The translations under genes were made by a program, and so were the position numbers. Positions 17,167 through 26,715 of a stretch of DNA of 64,000 nt are shown one piece after another. This DNA is from Chitinophagales bacterium. GTDB lineage: Bacteria; Bacteroidota; Bacteroidia; Chitinophagales; Chitinophagaceae. Under the pieces are notes generated by a model. The model made no database searches and was not told where the DNA came from. It saw nothing but the letters and a program-made list of their open reading frames with translations. The DNA lies in contig JAFLBN010000002.1 in assembly GCA_017303395.1 (NCBI GenBank), forward strand, positions 248,001-312,000, in the 5' to 3' direction. Within the stretch, counting starts at the first letter, position 1. Each line of letters opens with the position of its first letter.

Positions 17167-19116
17167 TTATGAACCAATCTTTTCTTCAAGTTCTAATACC
17201 AGTTCAAAAACGCGGTCGTATTCTTTCGTCAGCGCATCAATCTGCGATGTTTGTTGCTTGTATTTTGTATCCAGTTCGGCAAACTTATTTTTATCTGAAT
17301 AAACTTCTGGGTTAGATAACTGTGCTTCAATTTCAGCCTTTTCAGTATTCAACTTATTCAGTTGTTCTTCAAGCTTCTGAAACTGCTTTTGTTGTTTTTG
17401 ATGTTCTTTACGCAGTTCTCTTATTTCGTTATCGTTCTTTACTGGTTTAGGTTGCTCTACTGGCTTTACCTCTTTTTTCTCAGCAGTTGGTGCTGCTGCC
17501 TGTTTCAAGCGTTTTTCACGGTCTGCCATAAATACGCCCCATTCATCGTAACTACCTACAAACTCCTTAATCTGTCCTTCTTCTATCCACCATATTTTAT
17601 TAGCAGTTTCTTTGATGAAATAACGATCGTGTGAAACAAGTATCAGGGTGCCCTCATACTTATTCAATGCATCAATCAGCATTTCTACAGACTGCATATC
17701 CAAGTGGTTGGTAGGTTCATCGAGCATCAAGAAGTTGCCCTTCATGGCAATAGTCTTTGCCAATGCCACCCTGGCCTTTTCACCACCCGACAATACTTTT
17801 ATCTTCTTGAAAACATCATCCCCACTAAAAAGGAAGCAGCCCAGCAGTTGTCGCAATTCCAATTCTGTTTTACCTGTACCTGCCTGCTTCAGTTCATCCA
17901 ATATTTCATTTTCTACATTCAGCGATTCTAACTGATGCTGCGCATAAAAACTCTCTTCTACATTATGCCCACCTTTACGCTCACCTTCAATAGGCTCTAC
18001 TCCTGCTATGATACGCAGCAAAGTAGACTTACCCTTACCATTGGCACCAATCAGTGCTATCTTATCACCACGTAATATTTCACCGCCTGCATTCTCAAGT
18101 ATCGTCAGCTTTCCGAAACGTTTTGTAACGTCTTTCAGCGTACAGATGATTTTACCCGGTTGTACAGCCACGTCAAAGTTGATGTTCATTACCGGTGTAG
18201 AGCCATCAGGCGCTTCTATACGGTCAAGCCTGTCAAGCTTTTTCATGGCACTTTGTGCCTGTGCAGCTTTTGAAGCTTTTGCCTTAAAGCGCTCAATAAA
18301 ACGCTCTTGCTGGCGTATATAGTCTTGCTGATTTTCAAAAGCACGTTGTTGCAGTTCCATACGTTCAGCCTTCTCTTGCTGGTAGAAGGTATAGTTGCCA
18401 CTATACTGATGCAAATCCTGTTGCCATACCTCTACAATCTTCGTCACCATCCTATCCAGGAAGTACCTATCGTGCGATACAATTACAACACTACCCGGAT
18501 AACCTATCAAATACCTTTCCAGCCATTCTATGGATGGTAGGTCCAAGTGGTTGGTAGGTTCATCGAGTAATAGTAAGTCCGGTGCTTGTAGCATCATTTT
18601 AGCTAACAATACACGCATACGCCATCCACCACTGAACTGATTATATGGACGTTGCAAATCTTCCGTAGAAAAACCTAAGCCCTCCAAAACTTCCGCACTC
18701 CGGTGTTCCATCTCATAACCTCCCGCTACTTCAAAATCATGCAAGGCATGGCTATAATCGTCCAATAACTGAGCATCATCAGGTTTTGTCTCCAGTTCCT
18801 GTATCAATCGCTGCATTTCCTTTTCAATCTCATGCGCACGCTCAAAAGCTGTCATGGCTACTGAAAGAATAGAGTTATCTGTAGAGAAACTTAGCAAATC
18901 CTGATTAAAGAACCCTATCGTTACATCTTTGGGTTTATTAATAGTACCTGCATCAGGTGTATATTCTCTTGTTATTAGCCTCAATAACGTAGATTTCCCT
19001 ACCCCATTGCTACCAACCAAACCAATACGTTCGCCCGTTCCTATCTGCCAACTGGCATCTTCCAGAATTGTTCTTGAGCCGAAATGAAATGAAATATTTT
19101 GTAATGCGATTAACAT
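17167..19116 (-). CDS. ABC-F family ATPase with C-terminal coiled coil
   Basis: 649 residues with two ATP-binding cassettes and no membrane segment. Walker A motifs are GSNGVGKST (about 35-43) and GANGKGKST (about 356-364); both Walker B regions read LLLDEPTNHLD and LMLDEPTNHLD. The inter-domain linker (about 230-310) is charged and helical, and residues about 545-649 form a Lys/Glu/Gln-rich coiled coil as in Uup. ABC-F proteins bind the ribosomal E site and relieve stalled translation, and some give antibiotic protection. The Uup-like tail argues for a housekeeping translation factor. Single gene. Confidence 0.92.
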   Translation of the reverse strand: MLIALQNISFHFGSRTILEDASWQIGTGERIGLVGSNGVGKSTLLRLITREYTPDAGTINKPKDVTIGFFNQDLLSFSTDNSILSVAMTAFERAHEIEKEMQRLIQELETKPDDAQLLDDYSHALHDFEVAGGYEMEHRSAEVLEGLGFSTEDLQRPYNQFSGGWRMRVLLAKMMLQAPDLLLLDEPTNHLDLPSIEWLERYLIGYPGSVVIVSHDRYFLDRMVTKIVEVWQQDLHQYSGNYTFYQQEKAERMELQQRAFENQQDYIRQQERFIERFKAKASKAAQAQSAMKKLDRLDRIEAPDGSTPVMNINFDVAVQPGKIICTLKDVTKRFGKLTILENAGGEILRGDKIALIGANGKGKSTLLRIIAGVEPIEGERKGGHNVEESFYAQHQLESLNVENEILDELKQAGTGKTELELRQLLGCFLFSGDDVFKKIKVLSGGEKARVALAKTIAMKGNFLMLDEPTNHLDMQSVEMLIDALNKYEGTLILVSHDRYFIKETANKIWWIEEGQIKEFVGSYDEWGVFMADREKRLKQAAAPTAEKKEVKPVEQPKPVKNDNEIRELRKEHQKQQKQFQKLEEQLNKLNTEKAEIEAQLSNPEVYSDKNKFAELDTKYKQQTSQIDALTKEYDRVFELVLELEEKIGS

Positions 19117-19225
19117 AAGCCAACAAATTTACGACAGATACGTTTAGCATTGAAGCATACCTTAATTTTACATGCATTTTTGAACAGAATTCAACAAAAT
19201 AAATAGCTCAACACCATCATTTTAT

Positions 19226-21592
19226 ATGCATAGCAGAAAGATAATTGCATCGTTCGTTACCCTGATAGCCCTATTCAGTATCATACCACAATCAATATTA
19301 GCACAGAAAAGAGTAACGCTTAGTGGCTATGTAAAAGACAAAGAAAGCGGTGAAGCTATTATTGGTGCTATAATATTTGTAAAAGAAGCAGGACAAGGTA
19401 CTGAAACCAACAATTATGGTTTCTACTCACTTACTGTGCCTGCAGGCACATATACGGTTATGTATTCATATGCAGGCTTTGCCAGCAAAACTGAGGCAGT
19501 AACACTTACTGAAAGTAAAAAGATAGATGCTGAGCTACAGAGTAAAACCAGATTGCAGGATGTAGTAATCTCTGATACACGAAGAGATGAAAATGTAAAA
19601 GGCACTCAAATGGGTACTATTAGCCTGTCTGCAGATAAAATAAAAACACTGCCGGTAATATTCGGCGAAACGGACATCCTGAAAGCATTGCAGTTGATGC
19701 CCGGTGTACAATCTGCAGGTGAAGGTAATTCAGGTTTCTATGTACGTGGAGGCGGCCCGGACCAAAACCTGATATTACTGGACGATGCAGTAGTTTACAA
19801 CACAGGTCACTTATTTGGCTTCTTCTCTGTGTTCAATACAGACGCCATTAAAAATGTAACACTTATAAAAGGTGGTATGCCTGCCAATTATGGTGGTCGC
19901 TTATCTTCTGTAGTAGATGTATCTATGAAAGAAGGTAATATGAAAGAATACCATGGGGAAGGTGGTATTGGCCTTATTGCATCTCGCCTTACGCTTGAGG
20001 GTCCGATAAAAAAAGATAAAGGCTCATTCATTTTATCTGGCAGGCGAACATATATTGATGTGCTCGTTAAACCATTTGTAACAGGTGCATTTTCAGGTTC
20101 CGGTTATCACTTCTATGATGCGAACTTGAAAGCTAACTACAAAATAACAGAAAAAGACAGGATATACCTTAGTAGTTATTTCGGTCAGGATAAATTCAAA
20201 TTTGCAAGCGGTAGCGGGTCTTTCAACGCCGATATACCTTGGGGTAACAGTACTGCCACATTGCGTTGGAATCACCTGTTTAATAACAAACTATTCCTGA
20301 ATGCAACGGCTGTATATAACGACTATAAGTTTGCATTCTCAGCAAAACAAAATGAATTCCAATTCAAACTGGCATCAGGTGTGCGCGACTGGAATGGTAA
20401 GGTTGATTTAGACTACTATACTTCCTTCAACCATAAAATAAAAACAGGTATAGCTTATACCTACCACAAGTTTATACCAAATCAAATATCAGGACAGGCA
20501 GGTGCTGTTGAGCTGAAGCCAAACAATGCTTTAATCAAATATGCACATGAAGGTGCAGCGTATATATCAGATGATTTTGAACCTACTAAATGGTTGCGTA
20601 TAACAGCTGGCTTACGTTATTCATTCTTCGGACAAACAGGCCCATACATATCATACAAAACAGACTTTAACGGAAAGCGATTAGATAGTACTGTTTATTC
20701 AAATGGAGAAATTGTAAAAACCTATGGTGGCCTAGAACCACGCCTGAATATGCGTTTTGATATCACAAACAGCTCATCCATCAAAGCAAGCGTAAGCAAA
20801 GCGTATCAATACATTCACCTGGTATCAAACAATGGTAGTACACTGCCTACCGACCTTTGGGTACCAAGTACACTGATTGTACAACCACAGCAATCATGGC
20901 AGTATTCAGTAGGATATTTCAAAAACTGGTTAGACAACAAGTTGGAAACATCTGTTGAGGTTTACTACAAAGACATGAGAAATCAGGTAGAATACCGAGA
21001 GGGTTATATACCATCTACCATTCAGGATCCTGAACTTGATTTCGTATTCGGCAAGGGCGAAGCGTATGGTGCTGAGTTTTTCATAAACAAAACAAAAGGT
21101 AAATTCACGGGTTGGATAGGTTATACACTCGCATGGACATATAGAACATTCAATGACCTTAACAACGGTAAAAGATACCCTGCCAAGTATGACCGCAGGC
21201 ACGACGTATCGTTGGTTGCTACTTATGAGCTTTCTAAAAAATGGACTGTATCAGGCGTATTCATTTATGGTTCAGGTAATGCTATAACCTTGCCAACCAA
21301 CTATTATTTCATACAAACACAAGTTGTACCACAATACAGCGACCTGAATGCTTACAGACTATTCCCATACCATCGTCTCGACCTATCTGCTATTTATACT
21401 CCCAAACGTAAAAAACAACGCAGGTGGCAAGGTAGCTGGGCATTCTCTATATACAATGTATATAGCAGGCAAAACCCATACTTCCTGTATGTAGATACAC
21501 AGGGCGATGTAAATCAGGGTGTGAAAGCGACCGTTAAACAAGTATCAATCTTCCCGATACTGCCAAGTATTACGTACAATTTCAAGTTTTAG
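19226..21592 (+). CDS. TonB-dependent outer-membrane receptor
   Basis: 788 residues. A signal peptide (about 1-26, ending ILAQ) precedes a carboxypeptidase-regulatory-like beta domain (about 29-112: GYVKDKESGEAIIGAII, TVPAGTYTVMYSYAGF), then the plug domain (about 125-240, with FYVRGGGPDQNLILLDDA) and a long beta-barrel ending in the aromatic YNFKF. Such receptors import large ligands such as siderophores, vitamins or oligosaccharides using TonB energy. There is no SusD gene next door, so it is not a classic polysaccharide-utilisation pair. The ligand cannot be told. Confidence 0.93.
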   Translation: MHSRKIIASFVTLIALFSIIPQSILAQKRVTLSGYVKDKESGEAIIGAIIFVKEAGQGTETNNYGFYSLTVPAGTYTVMYSYAGFASKTEAVTLTESKKIDAELQSKTRLQDVVISDTRRDENVKGTQMGTISLSADKIKTLPVIFGETDILKALQLMPGVQSAGEGNSGFYVRGGGPDQNLILLDDAVVYNTGHLFGFFSVFNTDAIKNVTLIKGGMPANYGGRLSSVVDVSMKEGNMKEYHGEGGIGLIASRLTLEGPIKKDKGSFILSGRRTYIDVLVKPFVTGAFSGSGYHFYDANLKANYKITEKDRIYLSSYFGQDKFKFASGSGSFNADIPWGNSTATLRWNHLFNNKLFLNATAVYNDYKFAFSAKQNEFQFKLASGVRDWNGKVDLDYYTSFNHKIKTGIAYTYHKFIPNQISGQAGAVELKPNNALIKYAHEGAAYISDDFEPTKWLRITAGLRYSFFGQTGPYISYKTDFNGKRLDSTVYSNGEIVKTYGGLEPRLNMRFDITNSSSIKASVSKAYQYIHLVSNNGSTLPTDLWVPSTLIVQPQQSWQYSVGYFKNWLDNKLETSVEVYYKDMRNQVEYREGYIPSTIQDPELDFVFGKGEAYGAEFFINKTKGKFTGWIGYTLAWTYRTFNDLNNGKRYPAKYDRRHDVSLVATYELSKKWTVSGVFIYGSGNAITLPTNYYFIQTQVVPQYSDLNAYRLFPYHRLDLSAIYTPKRKKQRRWQGSWAFSIYNVYSRQNPYFLYVDTQGDVNQGVKATVKQVSIFPILPSITYNFKF

Positions 21593-21731
21593 GGTACGTA
21601 GTTATACGTATTATCAGAATTAAAGCATTACTAATCTTGCTAATCTATTGATTTTGATATATTTTTACCCTCCCAATCATCATAAATTAGTGATACTCAA
21701 AACGTTCTCTCTTATCCTCTATATGTAACAG

Positions 21732-21760
21732 AAGCCTCGTTTTCCACGAGGCTTATTTTT
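21732..21760 (+). terminator. Terminator downstream of the TonB receptor gene
   Basis: A 9-bp stem (21732-21740 with 21746-21754), 5-nt loop, core AAGCCTCGT, followed by ATTTTTT. It lies 140 nt after the receptor stop, leaving a fairly long 3' tail. Confidence 0.75.
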
Positions 21761-21782
21761 TCGGTACAATAATTGCCAAACT

Positions 21783-21790
21783 TATCTTTG
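21783..21790 (+). promoter_or_regulatory. -7 box for the DUF2157-like gene
   Basis: TATCTTTG matches TAnnTTTG, 10 nt before the ATG at 21801 and just after the preceding terminator. The -33 element is not evident. Confidence 0.4.
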
Positions 21791-21800
21791 GAAACCCATT

Positions 21801-22832
21801 ATGAAATTAAAGACCGACCAGAACGACTATAAATTACTTACCGACACTATTAATAAGTGGGTAAAAAACGGCAACATCGACAAACCGAAGGCTGATGAGC
21901 TGTTAGATACTTTAGAGCAACCTAAAAGCACTACACAGCAAATTGCACAATACTTCTTTTTCATTGCCTTATCCTGCATACTATTGGCATTTGCGGCCAT
22001 TTTTATAGACGACAAATTTCTGGAAAAGCTGAAGCAGCATTTTTCGCTTACTAACTTTTTTATTGCCATACTCTTTACAGTATTCTCTGTACTCTGGTTC
22101 TATTTTCTTAAAAAGAAGAAAAGCACCATTAATGCAGCGCCTTTTGAAATATATGCCGTGATAGGCGGTTTGCTTACAGTTACCGCACTGACGTATTACA
22201 GTAAAGAAACTGGAGAAGGTCCCAACTATTCGGGCTTGTTGTTGGGCATAGCTGTTGTGCTATTTGCACTTGCAGGTTTCGTCAGGTCTCACGCACTTTG
22301 GATGGCAGGCATACTTGCTACTATGGGATGGTTTGGTGCTTTCAGTGCTTGGTTAAGCCATGAAGACTTGTTTCTTGGCATGAATTATCCTGTAAGATTC
22401 AGCGTATTCGGGATATTGATAATACTGGCTTCATTAGCACAAAAGAAGGTTGGCACGGTATCATTCAGCAAGCGAATAAACTATCTGGCAGGGCTTATTA
22501 TATTCTTCACAGGCGTGTGGGGCGTTTCGATATTTGGCAATTATAACAGCCTTGCAAAATGGGCTGAAGTAAGACAAACGCAGGTTATCATTTATGCAAT
22601 CGTTTTTGCAATTGCTGGGGTAGCCAGTTTTTTACTGGGCATCAAATACAAAGAAAACGCTGCCAGAGATATTGGCATTATAGCATTGCTTGCCAACCTG
22701 TACACCAGATATTTTGAATACTTCTGGGATAGTACAAACAAGGGCATATTCTTCCTGATACTGGCTTTATCATTTTGGTTTATTGGTAAAAGGCTGGAGA
22801 AATTCAAAAACCGAAAATCAGTTTCGTCCTGA
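21801..22832 (+). CDS. DUF2157-like integral membrane protein
   Basis: 343 residues. A cytoplasmic helical N-terminus (about 1-45, with LLTDTINKWVKNGNID) is followed by about nine to ten membrane helices and a short basic tail. The arrangement of a small soluble helical domain that ends in a helix-rich membrane region resembles DUF2157 proteins of unknown function. A nested inverted repeat begins directly after the stop. No partner is seen in the flanks, which hold a TonB receptor gene and truA. Confidence 0.75.
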   Translation: MKLKTDQNDYKLLTDTINKWVKNGNIDKPKADELLDTLEQPKSTTQQIAQYFFFIALSCILLAFAAIFIDDKFLEKLKQHFSLTNFFIAILFTVFSVLWFYFLKKKKSTINAAPFEIYAVIGGLLTVTALTYYSKETGEGPNYSGLLLGIAVVLFALAGFVRSHALWMAGILATMGWFGAFSAWLSHEDLFLGMNYPVRFSVFGILIILASLAQKKVGTVSFSKRINYLAGLIIFFTGVWGVSIFGNYNSLAKWAEVRQTQVIIYAIVFAIAGVASFLLGIKYKENAARDIGIIALLANLYTRYFEYFWDSTNKGIFFLILALSFWFIGKRLEKFKNRKSVSS

Positions 22833-22932
22833 TGTAGAATTTCTTCTGCACATATTACAATCTGTAAATAATTCTACAAGCGCAGACTATGCTAAGGCAT
22901 AGCTTTGCTAAGCATTCATGAATCTTGCTATG
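22833..22932. repeat. Two nested inverted repeats in the gap before truA
   Basis: The first begins at the base after the stop: TGTAGAATT (22833-22841) pairs with AATTCTACA (22870-22878), and inside it TTACA (22855-22859) pairs with TGTAA (22863-22867). The second has CATAGC (22898-22903) with GCTATG (22927-22932) around the palindrome ATTCATGAAT (22914-22923). Neither is followed by a T-run, so a simple terminator is unlikely. The rest of the 203-nt gap holds nothing I recognise. Confidence 0.45.
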
Positions 22933-23035
22933 TGTTCTGTATCCCAATAAGATATTAGCGTAGATTTACCATATTACCCTATCACCATTAATTTCCCCTC
23001 TAAAAGAGCTAATATTGCGGTTTGAAACGTACTGC

Positions 23036-23800
23036 ATGGCTCGATACTTTCTGGAAGTAATGTATGATGGCACTGCCTTTCACGGCTCTCAACTACAAGG
23101 TGATATACCTACGGTTCAGCTTGCTGTAAATCAGGCATTATCTACCCTGCTCCGCGAGTCTGTTATATCTTTTGGTGCCAGCCGTACAGATGAAGGCGTA
23201 CATGCTTTATCAAGCTTCTACCATTTTGATACTGAAAAAGAACTGCACCCTGCATTCCTTTACAAGATGAACGCGATACTGCATGAAAAAGTAGCTGCCA
23301 AAGCATTGTTTATTGCAGAAAACCCTGAGTTGAATGCCCGATTTGATGCTATCAGCAGGCAATACAGGTACAGGATTTATAGTAACAAAAATCCATTCCT
23401 GCAGGAAAAAGCACTGTATTTTCCTTACCATCTGAACACCGACATCCTAAACCAGACAGCAGAGATACTGAAAGAGTATACAGATTTTGAAAGCTTCTCT
23501 AAACGCAATACACAAACCAGAACTTTCAAGTGCACTATTATGCAGTCGTATTGGCTGCAGCGAAACGGAGAGTTGCAATACATTGTAGAAGCAAACCGTT
23601 TTCTGCGAGGTATGGTACGAGGCTTGGTTGCAACACAGCTACAAGTAGCACGCGGCAATTACAGTATTGAAGAGTTCAGGAAAATTATTGAAGCAAGGGA
23701 TTGTACAAAAGCCTACTTCAATGTTACGGGTCATGGCCTGTATCTTGAAAAAATAGCCTATCCAGAAAACTGTCTTACAGAAATTAAAGACAAGCGTTAG
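23036..23800 (+). CDS. truA: tRNA pseudouridine(38-40) synthase TruA
   Basis: 254 residues from ATG 23036; a TTG 7 codons upstream would extend the frame, but family members begin near MARYFLEVMYDGTAFHG. The catalytic aspartate is D52 in ASRTDEGVHA. RYRYRIYSN (about 110-118) and NRFLRGMVRGLVATQL (about 190-205) are family motifs. TruA isomerises uridines 38-40 in the anticodon arm of many tRNAs. Its stop overlaps the convergent VIT-type gene by 4 bp. Confidence 0.95.
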   Translation: MARYFLEVMYDGTAFHGSQLQGDIPTVQLAVNQALSTLLRESVISFGASRTDEGVHALSSFYHFDTEKELHPAFLYKMNAILHEKVAAKALFIAENPELNARFDAISRQYRYRIYSNKNPFLQEKALYFPYHLNTDILNQTAEILKEYTDFESFSKRNTQTRTFKCTIMQSYWLQRNGELQYIVEANRFLRGMVRGLVATQLQVARGNYSIEEFRKIIEARDCTKAYFNVTGHGLYLEKIAYPENCLTEIKDKR

Positions 23801-24486
23801 TCAAATAACTTAGCAATCATATAAGCAGCAGCGGCTGCAGCAGAACCTATTGATGCTACATAAAATGCACCTTTCAGTTTATTCTGTCCTGTTACTTTTG
23901 CCTTGAAATAGCCGAAGATAAACAGGCAAACTACAGTAATAGCAGCCGATATTTTCAGCCCGTCTTCGGGGTTGGTTACAAAGAAATATGGAGATAGTGG
24001 TACTAAACCACCAACTATATAAGACAGCCCTATATTGAATGCGCTGTTTCTGGCTCGCTTTGGCTCAGGTTTATCCAAACCCAATTCATACTTCATCATG
24101 AAGTCAACCCACTTTTGTTTATCCTTTACCAGTTCATCTGCTATGTGGTTCTGTACTTCTGTACTCAATCCCATTTCGGCAAACACATCTCTCACTTCCT
24201 GCTTCTCTTTTTCAGGCACCTTCTCTACTTCATCCCACTCTCTTTTAAGCTCTGAGTTATAATGGTCTACTTCTGTTTTACCAGCAAGGAAGCCACCTAA
24301 CCCCATAGCAATAGAACCTGCAGCAACCTCTGCCAGCCCAGCTGTTATAATGATGCCTGTACTATCTACAGCACCACTAAGACCAGCAGCCAAAGCAAAA
24401 GGCACCGTAAGCCCATCAGACATACCAATAACGATATCGGTAATCAAATCAGAACTTTTAAAGTGCTTCTCTTCGTGCAGATGCAT
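23797..24486 (-). CDS. VIT1/CCC1-type iron/manganese transporter
   Basis: 229 residues with five membrane helices: SDLITDIVIGMSDGLTVPFA begins helix 1, and AEVAAGSIAMGLGGFLAGKTE (about 52-72) is the family signature. Between helices 2 and 3 lies a charged cytoplasmic insert (about 73-145) rich in Glu and Met, the region that binds transported metal in plant VIT1. Likely moves Fe2+ or Mn2+ across the inner membrane. Its start codon directly follows the stop of rocD, so both are in one transcript. Confidence 0.9.
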   Translation of the reverse strand: MHLHEEKHFKSSDLITDIVIGMSDGLTVPFALAAGLSGAVDSTGIIITAGLAEVAAGSIAMGLGGFLAGKTEVDHYNSELKREWDEVEKVPEKEKQEVRDVFAEMGLSTEVQNHIADELVKDKQKWVDFMMKYELGLDKPEPKRARNSAFNIGLSYIVGGLVPLSPYFFVTNPEDGLKISAAITVVCLFIFGYFKAKVTGQNKLKGAFYVASIGSAAAAAAYMIAKLFD

Positions 24487-25722
24487 CTATGCTATTGATT
24501 CTAAACTGTGCTTAATGATACCAACACACTCGTCTATCTGTTCTTTGGTAATAACAAGCGGTGGTGCAAAACGTATTTTATCGCCATGAGTTGGTTTTGC
24601 CAACAGGCCATTATCCTTCATTGTCATGCACAAATCCCATGCTGCTTCTTTATTAGAGTGGTTGATAACTATTGCATTCAGCAAACCTTTACCACGTACC
24701 AAACCAATATTTGGATGATTGAGCGCAGTTAGCTGATTACGCAGGTATTCGCCCTGAATAGCTGCATTTTCAACCATTTTTTCGTCTTTCAATACTTGCA
24801 GTGCTACCATGGCTACTTTACATGCCAGCGGGTTTCCACCGTAAGTAGATCCATGCTCTCCCGGTTTGATAGTCAGCATAATTTCATCATCTGCAAGAAC
24901 GGCAGATACAGGCATTGTACCACCAGACAAGGCTTTACCCAGTATCAGAATATCAGGGTGTACATTTTCGTAATCGCAAGCAAGCATTTTGCCTGTACGT
25001 GCAAGGCCTGTTTGTATTTCATCTGCTATGAAAAGAACATTTGCTTCTTTACACATCGCCACAACTTTTGCGAGATAGCCTTCATCTGGCACTACAACAC
25101 CTGCTTCGCCTTGTATAGGCTCAACCATAAAGGCTACCACATTCTTATTTTGCAATGCCTCTTGTAGCGCAGGTATGCTGTTATATTCCACAACCTGATA
25201 CCCGGGCATATACGGACCGAAATTGGCCTTAGAAGACGGGTCTGTACTGAAAGAGATAACATTCAATGTACGTCCGTGAAAGTTTTCGCTACATACCAAT
25301 ATCACCGCTTTATCCTGCTCAACACCCTTTACCTCATAGCCCCAACGGCGTGCCAGTTTTAATGCTGTTTCCACAGCTTCCACACCGGTATTCATTGGCA
25401 ATACTTTATCGTAGCCAAAGTACTTTGTGATATATTCTGCATATTCTCCAAGCAAGTCGCTATGGAATGCTCGGGAGGTAAGTGTTAGTTTTTGAGCTTG
25501 CTCTATGAAAGCAGCAACTATTTTAGGATGGCAATGCCCCTGATTAACTGCTGAATACCCTGAAAGGAAATCGTAATAACGTTTATCATCAACATCCCAT
25601 AGATATACACCTTCACCACGGGTTAGCATTACCGGCAGCGGATGATAATTATGAGCGCTGAATTTTTCTTCTCTTTCTAAAAGCTGTTGTGTTAGTGACG
25701 ACAAAGACATAGATGCAATCAT
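24487..25722 (-). CDS. rocD: Ornithine--oxo-acid transaminase
   Basis: 411 residues, class III PLP aminotransferase. It converts ornithine and 2-oxoglutarate to glutamate semialdehyde and glutamate. The PLP lysine is K263 in [23 protein letters not shown] (about 111-125) and [13 protein letters not shown] (about 232-244) are typical of RocD rather than of acetylornithine aminotransferase. The first Met or Met5 could be the start. It sits between the Kir channel (9-nt gap) and the VIT-type transporter (0-nt gap). Confidence 0.93.
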   Translation of the reverse strand: MIASMSLSSLTQQLLEREEKFSAHNYHPLPVMLTRGEGVYLWDVDDKRYYDFLSGYSAVNQGHCHPKIVAAFIEQAQKLTLTSRAFHSDLLGEYAEYITKYFGYDKVLPMNTGVEAVETALKLARRWGYEVKGVEQDKAVILVCSENFHGRTLNVISFSTDPSSKANFGPYMPGYQVVEYNSIPALQEALQNKNVVAFMVEPIQGEAGVVVPDEGYLAKVVAMCKEANVLFIADEIQTGLARTGKMLACDYENVHPDILILGKALSGGTMPVSAVLADDEIMLTIKPGEHGSTYGGNPLACKVAMVALQVLKDEKMVENAAIQGEYLRNQLTALNHPNIGLVRGKGLLNAIVINHSNKEAAWDLCMTMKDNGLLAKPTHGDKIRFAPPLVITKEQIDECVGIIKHSLESIA

Positions 25723-25731
25723 ATTGCAAAT

Positions 25732-26715
25732 CTACGCATTAACGCTTGAAATAACCATTTCGGGAAGCTCTGCTCTTTCGTGATCACTGATTTTTGACAA
25801 ATCCAGGATAGTAGTGCTGTTATCTTCAGATCGGTGGAACATTGGTATGTACTTGGCGCCAAATACCATTTCCTTGAATGTATATGATGTTCTTTGTTGA
25901 ACAATATTGCTGAAATGATCGTCAAATGCTTTGATGAAATATAAAAGCTCTACCTCTGCCTTACCTATTTCCTCTTCACTCATCATGTATAATGGGCTCT
26001 CTTCATCTATAAGGTGAACCATAGTCCAGTTTATAGCCAGTGAATTGATTTTAGATATCTCTAATGGCAATGCATAAAAGCGCCTTACACGCTGGCCATT
26101 TTCTTCCACATGCATGGCTATTGTAACCTGGGCCTCTACATCTGTCAGGTGATTATTTTTGAAAGTTGCTAACCTCGCCATCAGCGCTCGTTTTCCCTTA
26201 TGTGGAGCTACAATCACATTTTCACTAAATAGCAGATACGCTCTTGGTCTTGTAAAGCGTCCATATAATAACCCTGTAACCAAAGCGAATGATAAAATAC
26301 CCATGAACGACTCTAAAGAAGCCACAATATTAGTTGCCAACCCTACAGGACTTATGTGCCCATAACCAACCGTTGTGAGTGTTTGCGAACTAAAGAAAAA
26401 AGCCTGTTGAAAATTGGTCATCAAATCATTGCCCGGGATAATGCCTTGTAAATGTTGAACCCCAACCATCATGTAAATGGTTGCGAAGATTATATTCATC
26501 GTGGTATAGAACGAAAAAACAATCAACAGGAACTTTCCCCTCGACATGCGAAGCAAGCTGTGGTACATGCTGATACGCTCCCAAAATGGCATACCGACTT
26601 TTCGCAAGTTGATGCTACCATCTTTATTGGTAAGACGCCCCCCTTCAGTACGTGTATTATTAGTACTGAAACCCGTATTAGTTATTGCTTCAAACTTTCG
26701 CTTGCGGATGGCCAT
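25732..26715 (-). CDS. Inward-rectifier potassium channel (KirBac-type)
   Basis: 327 residues. The membrane part has an outer helix (about 60-85), a pore helix, the K+ selectivity filter TVGYG at 115-119, and an inner helix (about 125-150). A C-terminal cytoplasmic immunoglobulin-like domain follows (about 155-300), with RPRAYLLFSENVIVAP at its start, as in eukaryotic and bacterial Kir channels. It carries K+ across the inner membrane. Its start lies 26 bp inside the end of the flippase gene, indicating translational coupling. The N-terminus has about 40 polar residues, normal for KirBac. Confidence 0.93.
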   Translation of the reverse strand: MAIRKRKFEAITNTGFSTNNTRTEGGRLTNKDGSINLRKVGMPFWERISMYHSLLRMSRGKFLLIVFSFYTTMNIIFATIYMMVGVQHLQGIIPGNDLMTNFQQAFFFSSQTLTTVGYGHISPVGLATNIVASLESFMGILSFALVTGLLYGRFTRPRAYLLFSENVIVAPHKGKRALMARLATFKNNHLTDVEAQVTIAMHVEENGQRVRRFYALPLEISKINSLAINWTMVHLIDEESPLYMMSEEEIGKAEVELLYFIKAFDDHFSNIVQQRTSYTFKEMVFGAKYIPMFHRSEDNSTTILDLSKISDHERAELPEMVISSVNA

